Below the pieces are notes generated by a model. The model was given only the letters and a program-made list of their open reading frames with translations, made no database searches and was not told the origin of the DNA. Of a DNA stretch of 64,000 nt, positions 1-8,486 are shown piece by piece (the first letter of the stretch is position 1; every line of letters begins with the position of its first letter). Source of the stretch: Flavisphingomonas formosensis (GTDB lineage: Bacteria; Pseudomonadota; Alphaproteobacteria; Sphingomonadales; Sphingomonadaceae); assembly GCF_009755815.1 (NCBI RefSeq), contig NZ_WRPK01000008.1, positions 1-64,000 on the forward strand, written 5' to 3'. Position numbers and translations under genes: made by a program.

Positions 1-2
1 GC

Positions 3-134
3 GAACTCCCATACTGGCCCGCAGCTATGGCGCTGCTCATCGAGGCCGGACAGATGACAGCATCCGACTACCTGCCAATCCACCCCGATTTACCGCTTGC
101 ATCCGAAGGGGCGTCCACAGACGCCATTCCATAA
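3..134 (+). CDS. C-terminal end of an unknown protein (5' truncated by the window)
   Basis: An open frame enters from the left edge and ends at TAA (132-134). The readable tail is about 43 residues, beginning ELPYWPAAMALL and ending STDAIP. Codon use is GC-rich as in the neighbours. I recognise no family. The next gene starts 135 bases downstream on the same strand, so co-transcription is possible. It may be a chance open frame because only the tail is visible. Confidence 0.35.
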   Translation, partial: ELPYWPAAMALLIEAGQMTASDYLPIHPDLPLASEGASTDAIP

Positions 135-269
135 GGCATCGTCACTGAATTGCTCGGTCGGGGATCGTCATTCCCTTCTGTGGTAGGATTCGCTCCTGTC
201 GTAGAGCGCTTTCAGTTCCTTGCAGAGAAATCTCCCGGCAATCCCCGCCGTCATGCCAGCCTCGCTGCC

Positions 270-1571
270 ATGACCGACTACAGCCCCGCTTTGATCCCCG
301 TCGCCCGCACGCTTGCGGCGCGCGGCGCGCTCGACAAGGATCTCGCCACCGCCTTCGGCGTGCCCTTCACGACCATCCGCGCATGGAAGCAGCAGCATCC
401 CGACTTCGCCGCCGCCTGCCGCCTGTCTCCGGAAGCGGCGGACGCCGCCGTCGAACGCGCGCTGTTCCGGCTGGCCACCGGCCATGACCGCGAGACCGAG
501 CAGCTCGCCCTGAAGGACGGCGAACTGATCCGCACCACCGTCACCGAACATGTCCCGCCCAATGACAAGGCCGCCGCCTTCTGGCTGCGCATCCGCCGCC
601 CCGAGCGCTGGGCCGCACCGATGGTGATCCGACGAGCCGGACCCGACGATCTCACGCCTACCGAAGAGACGCTGCGCGAGATCGAGCATGTCGCCTATGA
701 GGCCTGGTGCGCTGCGATCGACGGCGAGCCGGAGATGGCGGGCGACGCCGACACGCTCGCCCGCATCGACGCGCTCGCTCCTGCGACTGCGCCCACCGAC
801 GATATCGATCCGCTCCAGATCCTCGAAACGCCCGCCCCATACCCGTCATCCCAGCGCAAGCTGGGATCGCTCTCCACGGGCGACCGGCCGACGGTTGAAA
901 GCGATCCCAGCTTGCGCTGGGATGACGGGAAGGAGGAAAGCGATACCCTCCCTCATCGCATACACCCCCCTCTGCCGGCACCGATCACCGCCCCCCTCGT
1001 CGAACCCATCGACGCCGATCCGCCCGCACCCGCAGCGCGCTACGACCCCGCCTTCGTGCCCTTGGCCCGCGCGCTGGCCGGACAAGGCGCGCTCGACCGC
1101 GATCTCGCCCGCGCCTTCGGCGTCACCACCACCACCATCCGCCAATGGACACTCCGCCACGCCGCCTTCGGCCAAGCCGTACGCCTTCCCAAAGACGTTG
1201 CAGACGATGCCGTCGAAGCCGCCCTCTTCGCCCGCGCCACCGGCTACAGCCATGTCCGCGAGAAGATCTTCCGTAACGACGATGGCGACATCATCCGCAC
1301 CCGGACCCGCGTCGAGCAGCCGCCCTCGCTCACGGCCATCCTCTTCTGGCTTTCCCGCTGCCCCGACCAGCGCTGGTCGCTGAACGCCCGCCCCGATCTC
1401 GACCCCGACGAAGCCGCCGCCCTCATCGCCGAGACCCGCGAACGCGTCGCCGACTATGATCTCCACCGCCGTCACTGGCGCACCCATGGCTGCGCACCGC
1501 CGGGCCGCGACGAGCCCGAGCCGCCCGAGTGGCAATGGGACGAAGCGGAGGACTGGGACGAGGCCGCCTGA
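270..1571 (+). CDS. Protein with two copies of a terminase-small-subunit-like helix-turn-helix domain
   Basis: The product is 433 residues from ATG 270. The frame is open back to 150, but the first domain begins right after 270. Residues about 5-115 and 258-370 are two copies of one domain. Each opens with Y-x-P, then ARxLAxxGALDxDLAxAFGV, then a putative recognition helix (TTIRAWK / TTIRQWT), and ends with a W-rich segment (FWLRIRRPERW / FWLSRCPDQRW). The fold resembles the DNA-binding part of phage terminase small subunits (family knowledge), but no large terminase or other phage gene lies nearby. The linker between the copies encodes a palindromic repeat in frame. The function is unknown; it may be a domesticated DNA-binding protein. 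Confidence 0.6.
   Translation: MTDYSPALIPVARTLAARGALDKDLATAFGVPFTTIRAWKQQHPDFAAACRLSPEAADAAVERALFRLATGHDRETEQLALKDGELIRTTVTEHVPPNDKAAAFWLRIRRPERWAAPMVIRRAGPDDLTPTEETLREIEHVAYEAWCAAIDGEPEMAGDADTLARIDALAPATAPTDDIDPLQILETPAPYPSSQRKLGSLSTGDRPTVESDPSLRWDDGKEESDTLPHRIHPPLPAPITAPLVEPIDADPPAPAARYDPAFVPLARALAGQGALDRDLARAFGVTTTTIRQWTLRHAAFGQAVRLPKDVADDAVEAALFARATGYSHVREKIFRNDDGDIIRTRTRVEQPPSLTAILFWLSRCPDQRWSLNARPDLDPDEAAALIAETRERVADYDLHRRHWRTHGCAPPGRDEPEPPEWQWDEAEDWDEAA
842..929. repeat. REP-like palindromic element, perfect 30-bp inverted repeat inside a gene
   Basis: Bases 842-871 are the exact reverse complement of 900-929, separated by 28 bases. Each arm holds a smaller hairpin, ATCCCAGC-gcaa-GCTGGGAT. 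The element is read in frame through the linker of the two-domain HTH gene. In other frames it gives the VIPAQAGI-type peptide familiar from dispersed bacterial REP elements. Confidence 0.85.
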
Positions 1572-1600
1572 TCGAGGGCGGCACCGCCCCTGCCCGCCTC

Positions 1601-2743
1601 TCAGATCGAGCGGCTGATCAGCTCCTTCATGATCTCGCTCGTTCCGCCATAGATGCGGGTCACGCGGGCGTCGCGGAACAGCCGGGCGATCGGATATTCG
1701 TTCATATAGCCAGCGCCGCCATGCAGTTGCAGGCAGGCATCGATGATCTGCCACTGCGTCTCGGTATGCCAGAGCTTGGCGGCGGAGGCCTCATATTGAT
1801 CGAGTTCACCGGCGATGTGGCGGGTCAGGCACCAGTCGACATGCGCCCAGCCGAGCTGAAGCTTGGTCTTGATGTCGGCTAGGACGAAGCGGGTATTCTG
1901 GAAATCGAACACACTCTTCCCGAATGCCTGGCGTTCCTTCACGAAACGAACCGTCTCGTCATAGGCGCGCTGGGCATTGGCCTGCGCGGCGATCGCGACG
2001 GTGAGCCGTTCCTGCGGCAATTGCTGCATCAGATAGACGAAACCCTTGCCTTCCTCGCCGATACAATTGCCCACCGGCACACGCACGTCTGCGAAGAAGA
2101 GTTCGGACGTATCGGCGCTGTGCTGGCCGATCTTGTCCAGGTTTCGGCCCTTGGTGAAGCCCGGCCGATCGGCCTCGACGATGATCAGGCTGATGCCCTT
2201 GGCGCCCGCATCCGGATCGGTCTTGGCGACGACGATCACGAAATCGGCATTTTGGCCGTTGGTGATATAGGTCTTCTGTCCGTTCACCACATAATGATCG
2301 CCGTCGCGCCGGGCGCTGGTGCGGATACCCTTCAGATCGGATCCGGCGCCGGGTTCGGTCATCGCGATCGCGGCGATCGCCTCGCCGGTCACCATCTTCG
2401 GCAGCCAGGCCCGCTTCAGCGCCTCGTCGCCATAATCGAGGATATAGTCGCACGCGATGTCTGTATGCAGGTTGAGCCCTGCCGAGGAACCGGCATAGTT
2501 CAGCTCCTCGTTGACCACCGCGATGAATCCGTAATCCAGGCCCAGCCCGCCATACTCCTCCGGCACCTGCGGGCAGAGCAGCCCGGCCTCGCCGCAGCGC
2601 AGCCAGAAAGCGCGATCGACGATGCCTTCCGCCTCCCACCGATCGAGATTGGGATAGAGTTCGCGATCGAACAGCTTGCGCACCGCTTCGCGAAACTGGT
2701 CGTGCTCGGCTCCGAACGCAGTCCTGCGGCTCAATTCCAGCAT
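1601..2743 (-). CDS. Acyl-CoA dehydrogenase
   Basis: The 380-residue protein has the full length of the FAD-dependent acyl-CoA dehydrogenase family, which introduces the alpha,beta double bond in acyl-CoA thioesters. Visible marks are MTEPGAGSD in the middle beta domain, the YITNGQ segment, an LHGGAGYM helix and the C-terminal YGGTSEI, whose Glu is the usual catalytic base. The start overlaps the end of the upstream TetR gene by 13 bases, so the two are translationally coupled and probably co-regulated. Substrate chain length or branching cannot be read. Confidence 0.93.
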   Translation of the reverse strand: MLELSRRTAFGAEHDQFREAVRKLFDRELYPNLDRWEAEGIVDRAFWLRCGEAGLLCPQVPEEYGGLGLDYGFIAVVNEELNYAGSSAGLNLHTDIACDYILDYGDEALKRAWLPKMVTGEAIAAIAMTEPGAGSDLKGIRTSARRDGDHYVVNGQKTYITNGQNADFVIVVAKTDPDAGAKGISLIIVEADRPGFTKGRNLDKIGQHSADTSELFFADVRVPVGNCIGEEGKGFVYLMQQLPQERLTVAIAAQANAQRAYDETVRFVKERQAFGKSVFDFQNTRFVLADIKTKLQLGWAHVDWCLTRHIAGELDQYEASAAKLWHTETQWQIIDACLQLHGGAGYMNEYPIARLFRDARVTRIYGGTSEIMKELISRSI

Positions 2744-3498
2744 ATGTCCTCTACAGGCTTGGGGGTGGAGGGCCAGGGCCGCTCGGGGAGCGTTTCGCCC
2801 CGCGCCTCGGCAATTTCCGTCAGCAGCGGACGGAGCAGTTCCGCCGCCAGATCATCGATATTCTCGGTATAGCCATGCAGCTGCCCGTGCAGCGTCGACA
2901 GCCGATCGCGATCGAAGCTCTCGAGCTGCATCCGCGCGGCCATGTCGGGATCGGCCCAGCGCCTGCGGCTCACCTCGGCCCGGCGCAGGCACACGGCCGC
3001 ACCGACCGTGATATAGCCCGCTGCGCGGAACAGCCGCATCGCCTGATCGTCGGCGAAACCGCGCGCCGCCATCGCGCGCATGAAGCGATCCGCGATGCGC
3101 AGCTCCGCTTCCATGCCGAAGCCGGATGCGACGAACTGGCTCGCTATCTGCGGATGATCGGCGAGCAGCGCCTGCAGCCCGCGCGCATAGCAGACCACAT
3201 AATCCCACCAGGGCTGCCCCTGGTCGACCGCGATTGGCAACCGCTCCACCTGCAGCGAAACCGTGCGCTGCAGCAGTTCGTCGCGGCTGCCGACATATTG
3301 GTAGAGCGTCGCAAGGCCGACGCCGAGCGTGTCGGCGATGCGTTTGAGGCTGAAATTTTCGAGGCCGAGCGCCAGCGCCGTCTCGACCACCTGCTCGACG
3401 GTCAGCAGCCGCGGACGGCCCGGCGGTCGTCCGGATCCGGCTTCGCCGGCACTCACCGCTCGCCGCCCTGTCTGCAATCCACCCATCTCGGCCACCAT
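2731..3498 (-). CDS. TetR-family transcriptional regulator
   Basis: The 255-residue protein has an N-terminal HTH after a basic GRPPGRPR segment. It reads LTVEQVVETAL, then the recognition region ADTLGVGLATLYQYVGSRDEL, typical of TetR. The C-terminal two-thirds is a helical ligand-binding region with no named subfamily that I recognise. It is first in a two-gene unit with the overlapping acyl-CoA dehydrogenase, which it probably controls together with itself. The gap to the alcohol dehydrogenase end upstream is about 100 bases and could hold the promoter. Confidence 0.9.
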   Translation of the reverse strand: MVAEMGGLQTGRRAVSAGEAGSGRPPGRPRLLTVEQVVETALALGLENFSLKRIADTLGVGLATLYQYVGSRDELLQRTVSLQVERLPIAVDQGQPWWDYVVCYARGLQALLADHPQIASQFVASGFGMEAELRIADRFMRAMAARGFADDQAMRLFRAAGYITVGAAVCLRRAEVSRRRWADPDMAARMQLESFDRDRLSTLHGQLHGYTENIDDLAAELLRPLLTEIAEARGETLPERPWPSTPKPVEDICWN

Positions 3499-3595
3499 CC
3501 CCTGATCCGGAAATAGAGGGCAGCATCGCGTGCATGACCATGTCCGAAGGCTACCGCGTGACCGTCAAAAGATGACAGACATGCAGGATCCGCGC

Positions 3596-4696
3596 TCACA
3601 GCGTCAGCACCGTGCGGATGCCGATCCCCGCGCGCAGATCGGCGAGCGCCGCATTGACCTCTTCGAGCGGACGCTGCCGCGTCACCATCGGCGCCAGCCG
3701 CAGCAGGCCGGCGCGCCACATCTCCAGATAGCGCGGATAGTCGCGCGGCGCATAAGCGGTGCCGACATTGCAGCCCAGAATGCGCTTCTCCTGGCCGATG
3801 AGCTGGTTCGGCGAGACCAGGCCCAGCCGGTCCTCGGCCTGGAAGGCACCGACCAGCACGATCGATCCGCCCGGCATCGTCGCGCGCACGCCGAGCGCGA
3901 CCAACTCCGGCGATCCCACCGCATCGAAGGCGTGGCGTACGCCGGGGCCGCCGGTGAGCGCGCGCACCGTTCGCACCACCTCGCATCCCGCCGGATCGAT
4001 CACATCCGTCGCGCCGAACGCCAGCGCCGCCTCGCGCCGCTCCGCGATCGGATCGCTGGCGATGATGCGCGTAGCCCCCGCGATCCGCGCGCCCTGCACG
4101 ATCGCCTGGCCGACGCCGCCCAGCCCCATCACCAGCACATGATCGCCAGCCTCGACACGGGCGGTGTTGAACACCGCCCCGACGCCGGTCTGGATCGAAC
4201 AGGCGAGCAGGCATGCCTGGTCCAGCGGCGTGCCCGCCGGCACCGGCACCACCCCCGCGGCGTTGAGCACCGTCATCTCCGCCCAGCCGCCCATGCCGTT
4301 GCCGCGAAACACCTCCCGGCCGCGCCAGCGGAACGGCGTCGTGCCGTCGGCGAACAGGCCGCTCATCCAGATCCGCGCTTCGTCGCAGCAGGCGGGATTG
4401 CCGTTGCAGCAATAGGTGCAGCGCCCGCATGCCGGCATCGGCGTCAGAGCGACCGGATCGCCCGGCGCGACGTGCGACACGCCCTCGCCGACGCGATCGA
4501 CGATGCCCGCCGCCTCATGCCCCACGATGATCGGCAGATGATCGCCGAAGCCGCCCTGCAGCGTATGCTCGTCCGAATGGCAGACGCCGCAATGGGTGAT
4601 CCGCACGCGAACGTAGCCCGGCCGGGGATCCTCGACCTCGAGATCGTCGACGATCTCCAACGGGGCGCCGTGCGCGGTAGCGATCGCCGCGCGCAT
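3596..4696 (-). CDS. Zinc-dependent alcohol dehydrogenase (class III / MDR type)
   Basis: The product is 366 residues starting at ATG 4696 (MRAAIATAHG), which overlaps the stop of the VOC gene as TGATG. Catalytic zinc ligands are in CGVCHSDEH and the GHEAAG helix. The structural zinc loop is CGRCTYCCNGNPACC, with four Cys. The NAD-binding turn is MGLGGVGQA. It should oxidise primary or secondary alcohols to aldehyde or ketone with NAD+. It is the last gene of an SDR, aldehyde dehydrogenase, VOC, ADH operon, so alcohol and aldehyde are probably interconverted in one pathway. The substrate is unknown. Confidence 0.92.
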   Translation of the reverse strand: MRAAIATAHGAPLEIVDDLEVEDPRPGYVRVRITHCGVCHSDEHTLQGGFGDHLPIIVGHEAAGIVDRVGEGVSHVAPGDPVALTPMPACGRCTYCCNGNPACCDEARIWMSGLFADGTTPFRWRGREVFRGNGMGGWAEMTVLNAAGVVPVPAGTPLDQACLLACSIQTGVGAVFNTARVEAGDHVLVMGLGGVGQAIVQGARIAGATRIIASDPIAERREAALAFGATDVIDPAGCEVVRTVRALTGGPGVRHAFDAVGSPELVALGVRATMPGGSIVLVGAFQAEDRLGLVSPNQLIGQEKRILGCNVGTAYAPRDYPRYLEMWRAGLLRLAPMVTRQRPLEEVNAALADLRAGIGIRTVLTL

Positions 4697-5196
4697 CAGG
4701 CGCGCTGGAACTGCATGAATTCGATGACGATGCCGTCCGGATCCTCGACGCAGAAGACCATGAAGGGCTGCCCCGCCATCACCACGCGGCACGGCTCGCT
4801 ATACGGCCGATGCCCGGCCGCGACGAGCGCGGCATGGATGGCCGCGGCATCGCGCACCTTGAGCGCGATGCGCCCCACACCGGGCTGCGCCAGGCCGATA
4901 CGCGCCGGCCCGCGCTGCACGGGCGCGCTCCATTCGACGATGTCGAGGCGCGTGCCGCGCGGATCGTCGCCTGTCGCCATCAGCACGGCACGACCGGCAA
5001 GATCGTCCGGCAAGGCCAGCGGCCGGGCAAGTCCGATCTCCGCAAAGCCGGTCGGCAGATCGCCTATCGGATCGCTGAGATCGATGGACCGCCTGAAGCC
5101 GATCAGTTCGTAGAAGGCGACGGTGCGATCGAGGTCGGTACTGTTGAGGTTGATATGATAGATTTGCAGCAGATTGGGCTTATCGGCCTCGGCCAT
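4696..5196 (-). CDS. VOC-superfamily (glyoxalase/dioxygenase fold) protein
   Basis: The 166-residue protein opens with IYHINLNSTDLDRTVAFYELIGF, the usual first beta-alpha-beta of a vicinal oxygen chelate module, and ends with CVEDPDGIVIEFMQF, containing the final metal-ligand Glu. The His in YHINL and this Glu fit metal binding. Members include glyoxalases, extradiol dioxygenases and epimerases, so the reaction cannot be assigned. It lies between the aldehyde dehydrogenase (59-base gap) and the overlapping alcohol dehydrogenase, inside one operon. Confidence 0.85.
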   Translation of the reverse strand: MAEADKPNLLQIYHINLNSTDLDRTVAFYELIGFRRSIDLSDPIGDLPTGFAEIGLARPLALPDDLAGRAVLMATGDDPRGTRLDIVEWSAPVQRGPARIGLAQPGVGRIALKVRDAAAIHAALVAAGHRPYSEPCRVVMAGQPFMVFCVEDPDGIVIEFMQFQRA

Positions 5197-5255
5197 TGTG
5201 GTCCTTCCCTTGAATCCTCCCCGTTTCCGCTCGGGAGGACGCAGCTCTCCCAGGC

Positions 5256-6680
5256 TCAGCCCGGAGCGAGCATATGATCGACATAGGCCGCCATTTCCGG
5301 CGGAAACGGCGGATAGGCGGCCGGCGTGCCGACGGCCGGATCCAGCGCATCCTCCACGACCCCGCGGCCGTTCGAGAATTCGCGGAAGCCGGCACGGCCG
5401 CCCAGCCGGCCGATGCCGCTATGATTGGATCCGCCGAAGGGCAGCGTGCCGATATTCGCCTGCGCCGCGACCGCGTTCACCGCGGTCGATCCGGCCCGCG
5501 TATGATCGATATACCAGTCGACGGTCGCGCGATCCTTCGTGAAGATGTAGAGGCCCAGCGGATTGGGCCGCCCGGCGATTTCCCGCGCGGCCTCTTCCCG
5601 CGAGGAGAAGCCCTGCACGGTCAACACCGGCCCGAACACCTCTTCGTGGAAGATTTCCATCGTCTCGCCGACATTTTCGAGCACGGTCGGCGCGACGAAA
5701 CGTGCCTCGACGTCCGCCTCCCCACCCAGCGCCACCGTCGCGCCCTTGGCGACGGCATCGTCGATCAGCCCCTTGATCCGCGCCGCATGCCGCGTGTTGA
5801 CGATGCGGGGCAGGTCGGGCGACGCTTGGAAGCCCTTGCCCTCGGGATCGTAGAAAGCGGCGATCTTCGTCTTCAGCGCGGCGACGAACGGTTCGCGCAC
5901 GCTTTCGTGGACCAGCACATAGTCGGGCGAAAGGCACACTTGGCCCGCGACGAGGTGCCGGCCGAAGCTGATCTTGGCCGCCGCATCGTCGAGATCGGCA
6001 TCGCGCTCCACGATCACCGGATTCTTGCCGCCCATCTCCAGGGTGACGCCCGCGAAATGCTTGGCCGCGGCCTCCATCACCAGCCGGCCGACGCGGTTGT
6101 TGCCGACATAGCAGACATGGTTGAACGGCAGCTTCAACAGCGCCTGCGCCGTCTCCGGCCCGCCGGTGACGACGGCCACATCATCGGTCAGCCCGGCCTT
6201 CTCGATCACCTTCGCGACGAGATCGGCGGACAGCGGCGCCAGTTCCGAGGGCTTCAGCACCACTGCATTGCCCGCGGCGAGCATCGTCACCAGTGGCGAC
6301 AGGCTGATCAGCACCGGCGAATTCCAGGTGGCGAGATGCAGCACCACGCCCTTCGGTTCCCAATGGATATAGCCGCGCCGGCCCATGAGCGAGGGCACCT
6401 GCTCCACTTCCTCGCGCTCCATCCACCCTGCGAGCCGCTCGGAAACGAAGCCGATCTCCTCCTTGAGCGGCAGCAGCGCGAGCCGACCGTCCATGCCCAG
6501 TTCCTCGAGCCCTGCCTCGCCGATCTCGCCGCGCAAGTCGTAAACCGCCTGGTAGAGCCGCTTGAGCTTGGCGATGCGCTCGTCCGCGCTGGTCCGCGCC
6601 AGCGCCGGCGCCCGCGCGCGCAGCCGATCGAAGATGTCGCGATAGGCCTGCTCGTCCGCGCTTATGCTGTCATGAAGCAT
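5256..6680 (-). CDS. NAD(P)+-dependent aldehyde dehydrogenase (coniferyl-aldehyde-dehydrogenase-like)
   Basis: The 474-residue protein lacks the long N-terminus of classical ALDHs, which matches the class 3 / coniferyl aldehyde dehydrogenase branch. Seen are the cofactor region WNSPVLISLSPLVTMLAAGN, KPSE, the general-base Glu in LEMGGKNP, the catalytic Cys in GQVCLSPDY and the EEVFGPV segment. It should convert an aldehyde to the carboxylic acid. The start is 10 bases downstream of the SDR stop, so they share a transcript. The substrate may be an aromatic or alicyclic aldehyde (inference). Confidence 0.92.
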   Translation of the reverse strand: MLHDSISADEQAYRDIFDRLRARAPALARTSADERIAKLKRLYQAVYDLRGEIGEAGLEELGMDGRLALLPLKEEIGFVSERLAGWMEREEVEQVPSLMGRRGYIHWEPKGVVLHLATWNSPVLISLSPLVTMLAAGNAVVLKPSELAPLSADLVAKVIEKAGLTDDVAVVTGGPETAQALLKLPFNHVCYVGNNRVGRLVMEAAAKHFAGVTLEMGGKNPVIVERDADLDDAAAKISFGRHLVAGQVCLSPDYVLVHESVREPFVAALKTKIAAFYDPEGKGFQASPDLPRIVNTRHAARIKGLIDDAVAKGATVALGGEADVEARFVAPTVLENVGETMEIFHEEVFGPVLTVQGFSSREEAAREIAGRPNPLGLYIFTKDRATVDWYIDHTRAGSTAVNAVAAQANIGTLPFGGSNHSGIGRLGGRAGFREFSNGRGVVEDALDPAVGTPAAYPPFPPEMAAYVDHMLAPG

Positions 6681-6690
6681 CCGATCCTCC

Positions 6691-7569
6691 TCACATCATG
6701 TCCGGAATGGCGGGCTGGCGCCGCTCTAGCATGTCCTCATAGCGTTTCCGGATGGCGTTCTTGGTCCGCTCTTCCAGCGGCAGGATATAGAAATCGTCGC
6801 GCAGGATCGAGGCGTAGACTTCCTCCGCAAAGTCCTCCGGTTGCGTCAATGGCACTTCATGGCCGATCAAGTGGCGCATGGCCGCTTGGAACTCGTCGAC
6901 ATTGTTGATACCGCCGCCCGCGCGCAGCGAAGGATCGCCATATCGCTCCTGGACATTGCGATGCGAACTGAACAGCCGCGTGTCGACGACATGCGGGCCC
7001 GGAAAGAGGATCGCGGCCTTCACCTTCGATCCGGCCATCTGCAGTTGATAGGCCAGCACCTCCATCAGCGCGATCAGCGCCGCCTTGGACGAGGAATAGG
7101 CCGCGCCGCTCGGCGGAAATACGATCCCCGCGCCGGACGAGGTGGACGTCATCAGCGCCTCCTCGCCCTGCTCGATCAGCACGGGCATGAAGGAGAGGAT
7201 GCCGTTGAGCGGCCCGAAATAATTGACGTCCATCGCCCAGCGGAACGCATCCTCGCTGGTTTCCCAGATGGTCGGCCCACCACCGCCGCCGACGCCGGCA
7301 TTGTTGAAGACGAGATGGACCTTGCCATATTCCGCGAGCACCGCGTCACGCAGCCCATCGACCGCCGCGCGCTGCGACACGTCCGTGACATGGCCGAACG
7401 CGGTCCCGCCCGCCTTGCGTACCTCGGCCACCGCCTCGTCCAGCGCGCCCTGCTCGATGTCCGCCAGCGCGACCTTCACGCCTTCGCGTGCCAGCCGCAG
7501 CGCCAGCTGCTTGCCCACGCCGCTGGCCGCGCCCGTGATCACGGCGACGCGCCCGTTCAGATTCTGCAT
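6691..7569 (-). CDS. Short-chain dehydrogenase/reductase (SDR)
   Basis: The 292-residue classical SDR has the cofactor motif TGAASGVG, NNAGVG, a Ser in the STSSGAG strand and the catalytic YSSSK. It is longer than the usual 250 residues, with an extended C-terminal region. The start ATG 7569 follows GGAGAGTGGG. It is the promoter-proximal gene of the SDR, ALDH, VOC, ADH operon and probably oxidises or reduces a hydroxy/keto intermediate. A candidate operator lies about 55 bases upstream. Confidence 0.9.
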   Translation of the reverse strand: MQNLNGRVAVITGAASGVGKQLALRLAREGVKVALADIEQGALDEAVAEVRKAGGTAFGHVTDVSQRAAVDGLRDAVLAEYGKVHLVFNNAGVGGGGGPTIWETSEDAFRWAMDVNYFGPLNGILSFMPVLIEQGEEALMTSTSSGAGIVFPPSGAAYSSSKAALIALMEVLAYQLQMAGSKVKAAILFPGPHVVDTRLFSSHRNVQERYGDPSLRAGGGINNVDEFQAAMRHLIGHEVPLTQPEDFAEEVYASILRDDFYILPLEERTKNAIRKRYEDMLERRQPAIPDMM

Positions 7570-7621
7570 CCCACTCTCCTGTGCCCTCGTTCGTCAGGGT
7601 CGGCAGGGACTCGGCCATCCC

Positions 7622-7641
7622 TACCGAACGAACGTTAGTCA
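7622..7641. promoter_or_regulatory. Candidate TetR-type operator upstream of the SDR operon
   Basis: TACCGAACG and CGTTAGTCA form an imperfect dyad (6 of 9 positions symmetric) separated by two bases, between the SDR start (7569) and the TetR stop (7706). AACG/CGTT halves with a short spacer are common in TetR sites. Assignment to a particular regulator is inference. Confidence 0.35.
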
Positions 7642-7705
7642 GGTGTGGAAGCAGCTGCAACGGGGTGTCGCACACGTCGATGCGAAGCCGTGCCGCGCAT
7701 GGCGC

Positions 7706-8350
7706 TCAGCCGTCGGGCAACAGCAGCGTCCGGGCCGTGCGGTGGAGCAGGCCGCGATAGCGGGCGATCCGCGCCGGATCGGCGAAGTCGTAACGGCGCG
7801 CCTCGCCCAACTGACCGGCATTGCACACATAGTTGATGATGCCGGCGCCCAGGATGTTGAGCGCCATCATCGGCTCGACCGGCCCGAACGCGCCACACGC
7901 CCGGCCTTCGTCCACGATCGCTTCGAACAGCAGCAGGATGCGTTCAGAAAATTGCACCGGATCGGGCGCGCGCGAGGTGAGGTCCGAGCTGTTGCGCGCC
8001 ATGATCCGCGCCGCGGTCGGCCGTTCGATCATGAAATCGAGCCAGGTATCGATGAGGCCGGTCATCCGCTCGAACGGAGTGCCTCGGCTGCTCCGCTGCT
8101 CCGTCCGCGCCGCCAGTTCCTCGATGATCGACTGCTCCACGCAATCGTATATTTCGCGCTTGGACCGGAAATGGTGCAGGACGGACGGGCGCCTGATGCC
8201 CACGACGTCGGCGATCATGTCCAGGCTGGATCCCGAAAAGCCGACCTCCGCGAAGACCCGTTCGGCATGACGGACAATCTCGCCCCGCGTCTCGCTGCGG
8301 ATCGATCCGCGCGGCGGCCCCCTGCGTACCCGTGTCTGCCCTTCGATCAT
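7706..8350 (-). CDS. TetR-family transcriptional regulator
   Basis: The 214-residue protein has an HTH after ETRGEIVRHAERVFAEVGF, with recognition region DVVGIRRPSVLHHFRSKREIYD, a clear TetR signature. The C-terminal helical domain should bind a small effector. It lies upstream of the SDR operon in the same direction and divergent from the SDR plus TonB-receptor pair, so it could control either or both. A short dyad in the divergent gap is the likely autoregulatory site. Confidence 0.92.
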   Translation of the reverse strand: MIEGQTRVRRGPPRGSIRSETRGEIVRHAERVFAEVGFSGSSLDMIADVVGIRRPSVLHHFRSKREIYDCVEQSIIEELAARTEQRSSRGTPFERMTGLIDTWLDFMIERPTAARIMARNSSDLTSRAPDPVQFSERILLLFEAIVDEGRACGAFGPVEPMMALNILGAGIINYVCNAGQLGEARRYDFADPARIARYRGLLHRTARTLLLPDG

Positions 8351-8446
8351 GTCGTCGTCCCGTCCTTTGTTCTCGTCGTGGCAAGCTCCGTTACGGCTTG
8401 CAAGCGCGCTTGACTCGACCGCGCCGTGCCTGATAGCGCAATTAAA

Positions 8447-8462
8447 CCTACTAACATGTAGG
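8447..8462. promoter_or_regulatory. Candidate operator in the TetR/SDR divergent region
   Basis: CCTAC and GTAGG form a perfect 5-bp inverted repeat around TAACAT, 25 bases before the SDR start at 8487. The surrounding AATTAA and TAATAATTAAT make this the most AT-rich part of the gap, as expected for a promoter. The likely binder is the adjacent TetR protein (inference). Confidence 0.45.
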
Positions 8463-8486
8463 CATAATAATTAATGGGGAGAAGCC

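Noticed and set aside
840-930. CRISPR or transposon end
   Set aside because: There is only one pair of inverted arms, with no direct repeat series, spacers or transposase.
270-1571. Prophage
   Set aside because: No integrase, capsid, portal or tail gene surrounds the terminase-like domain.
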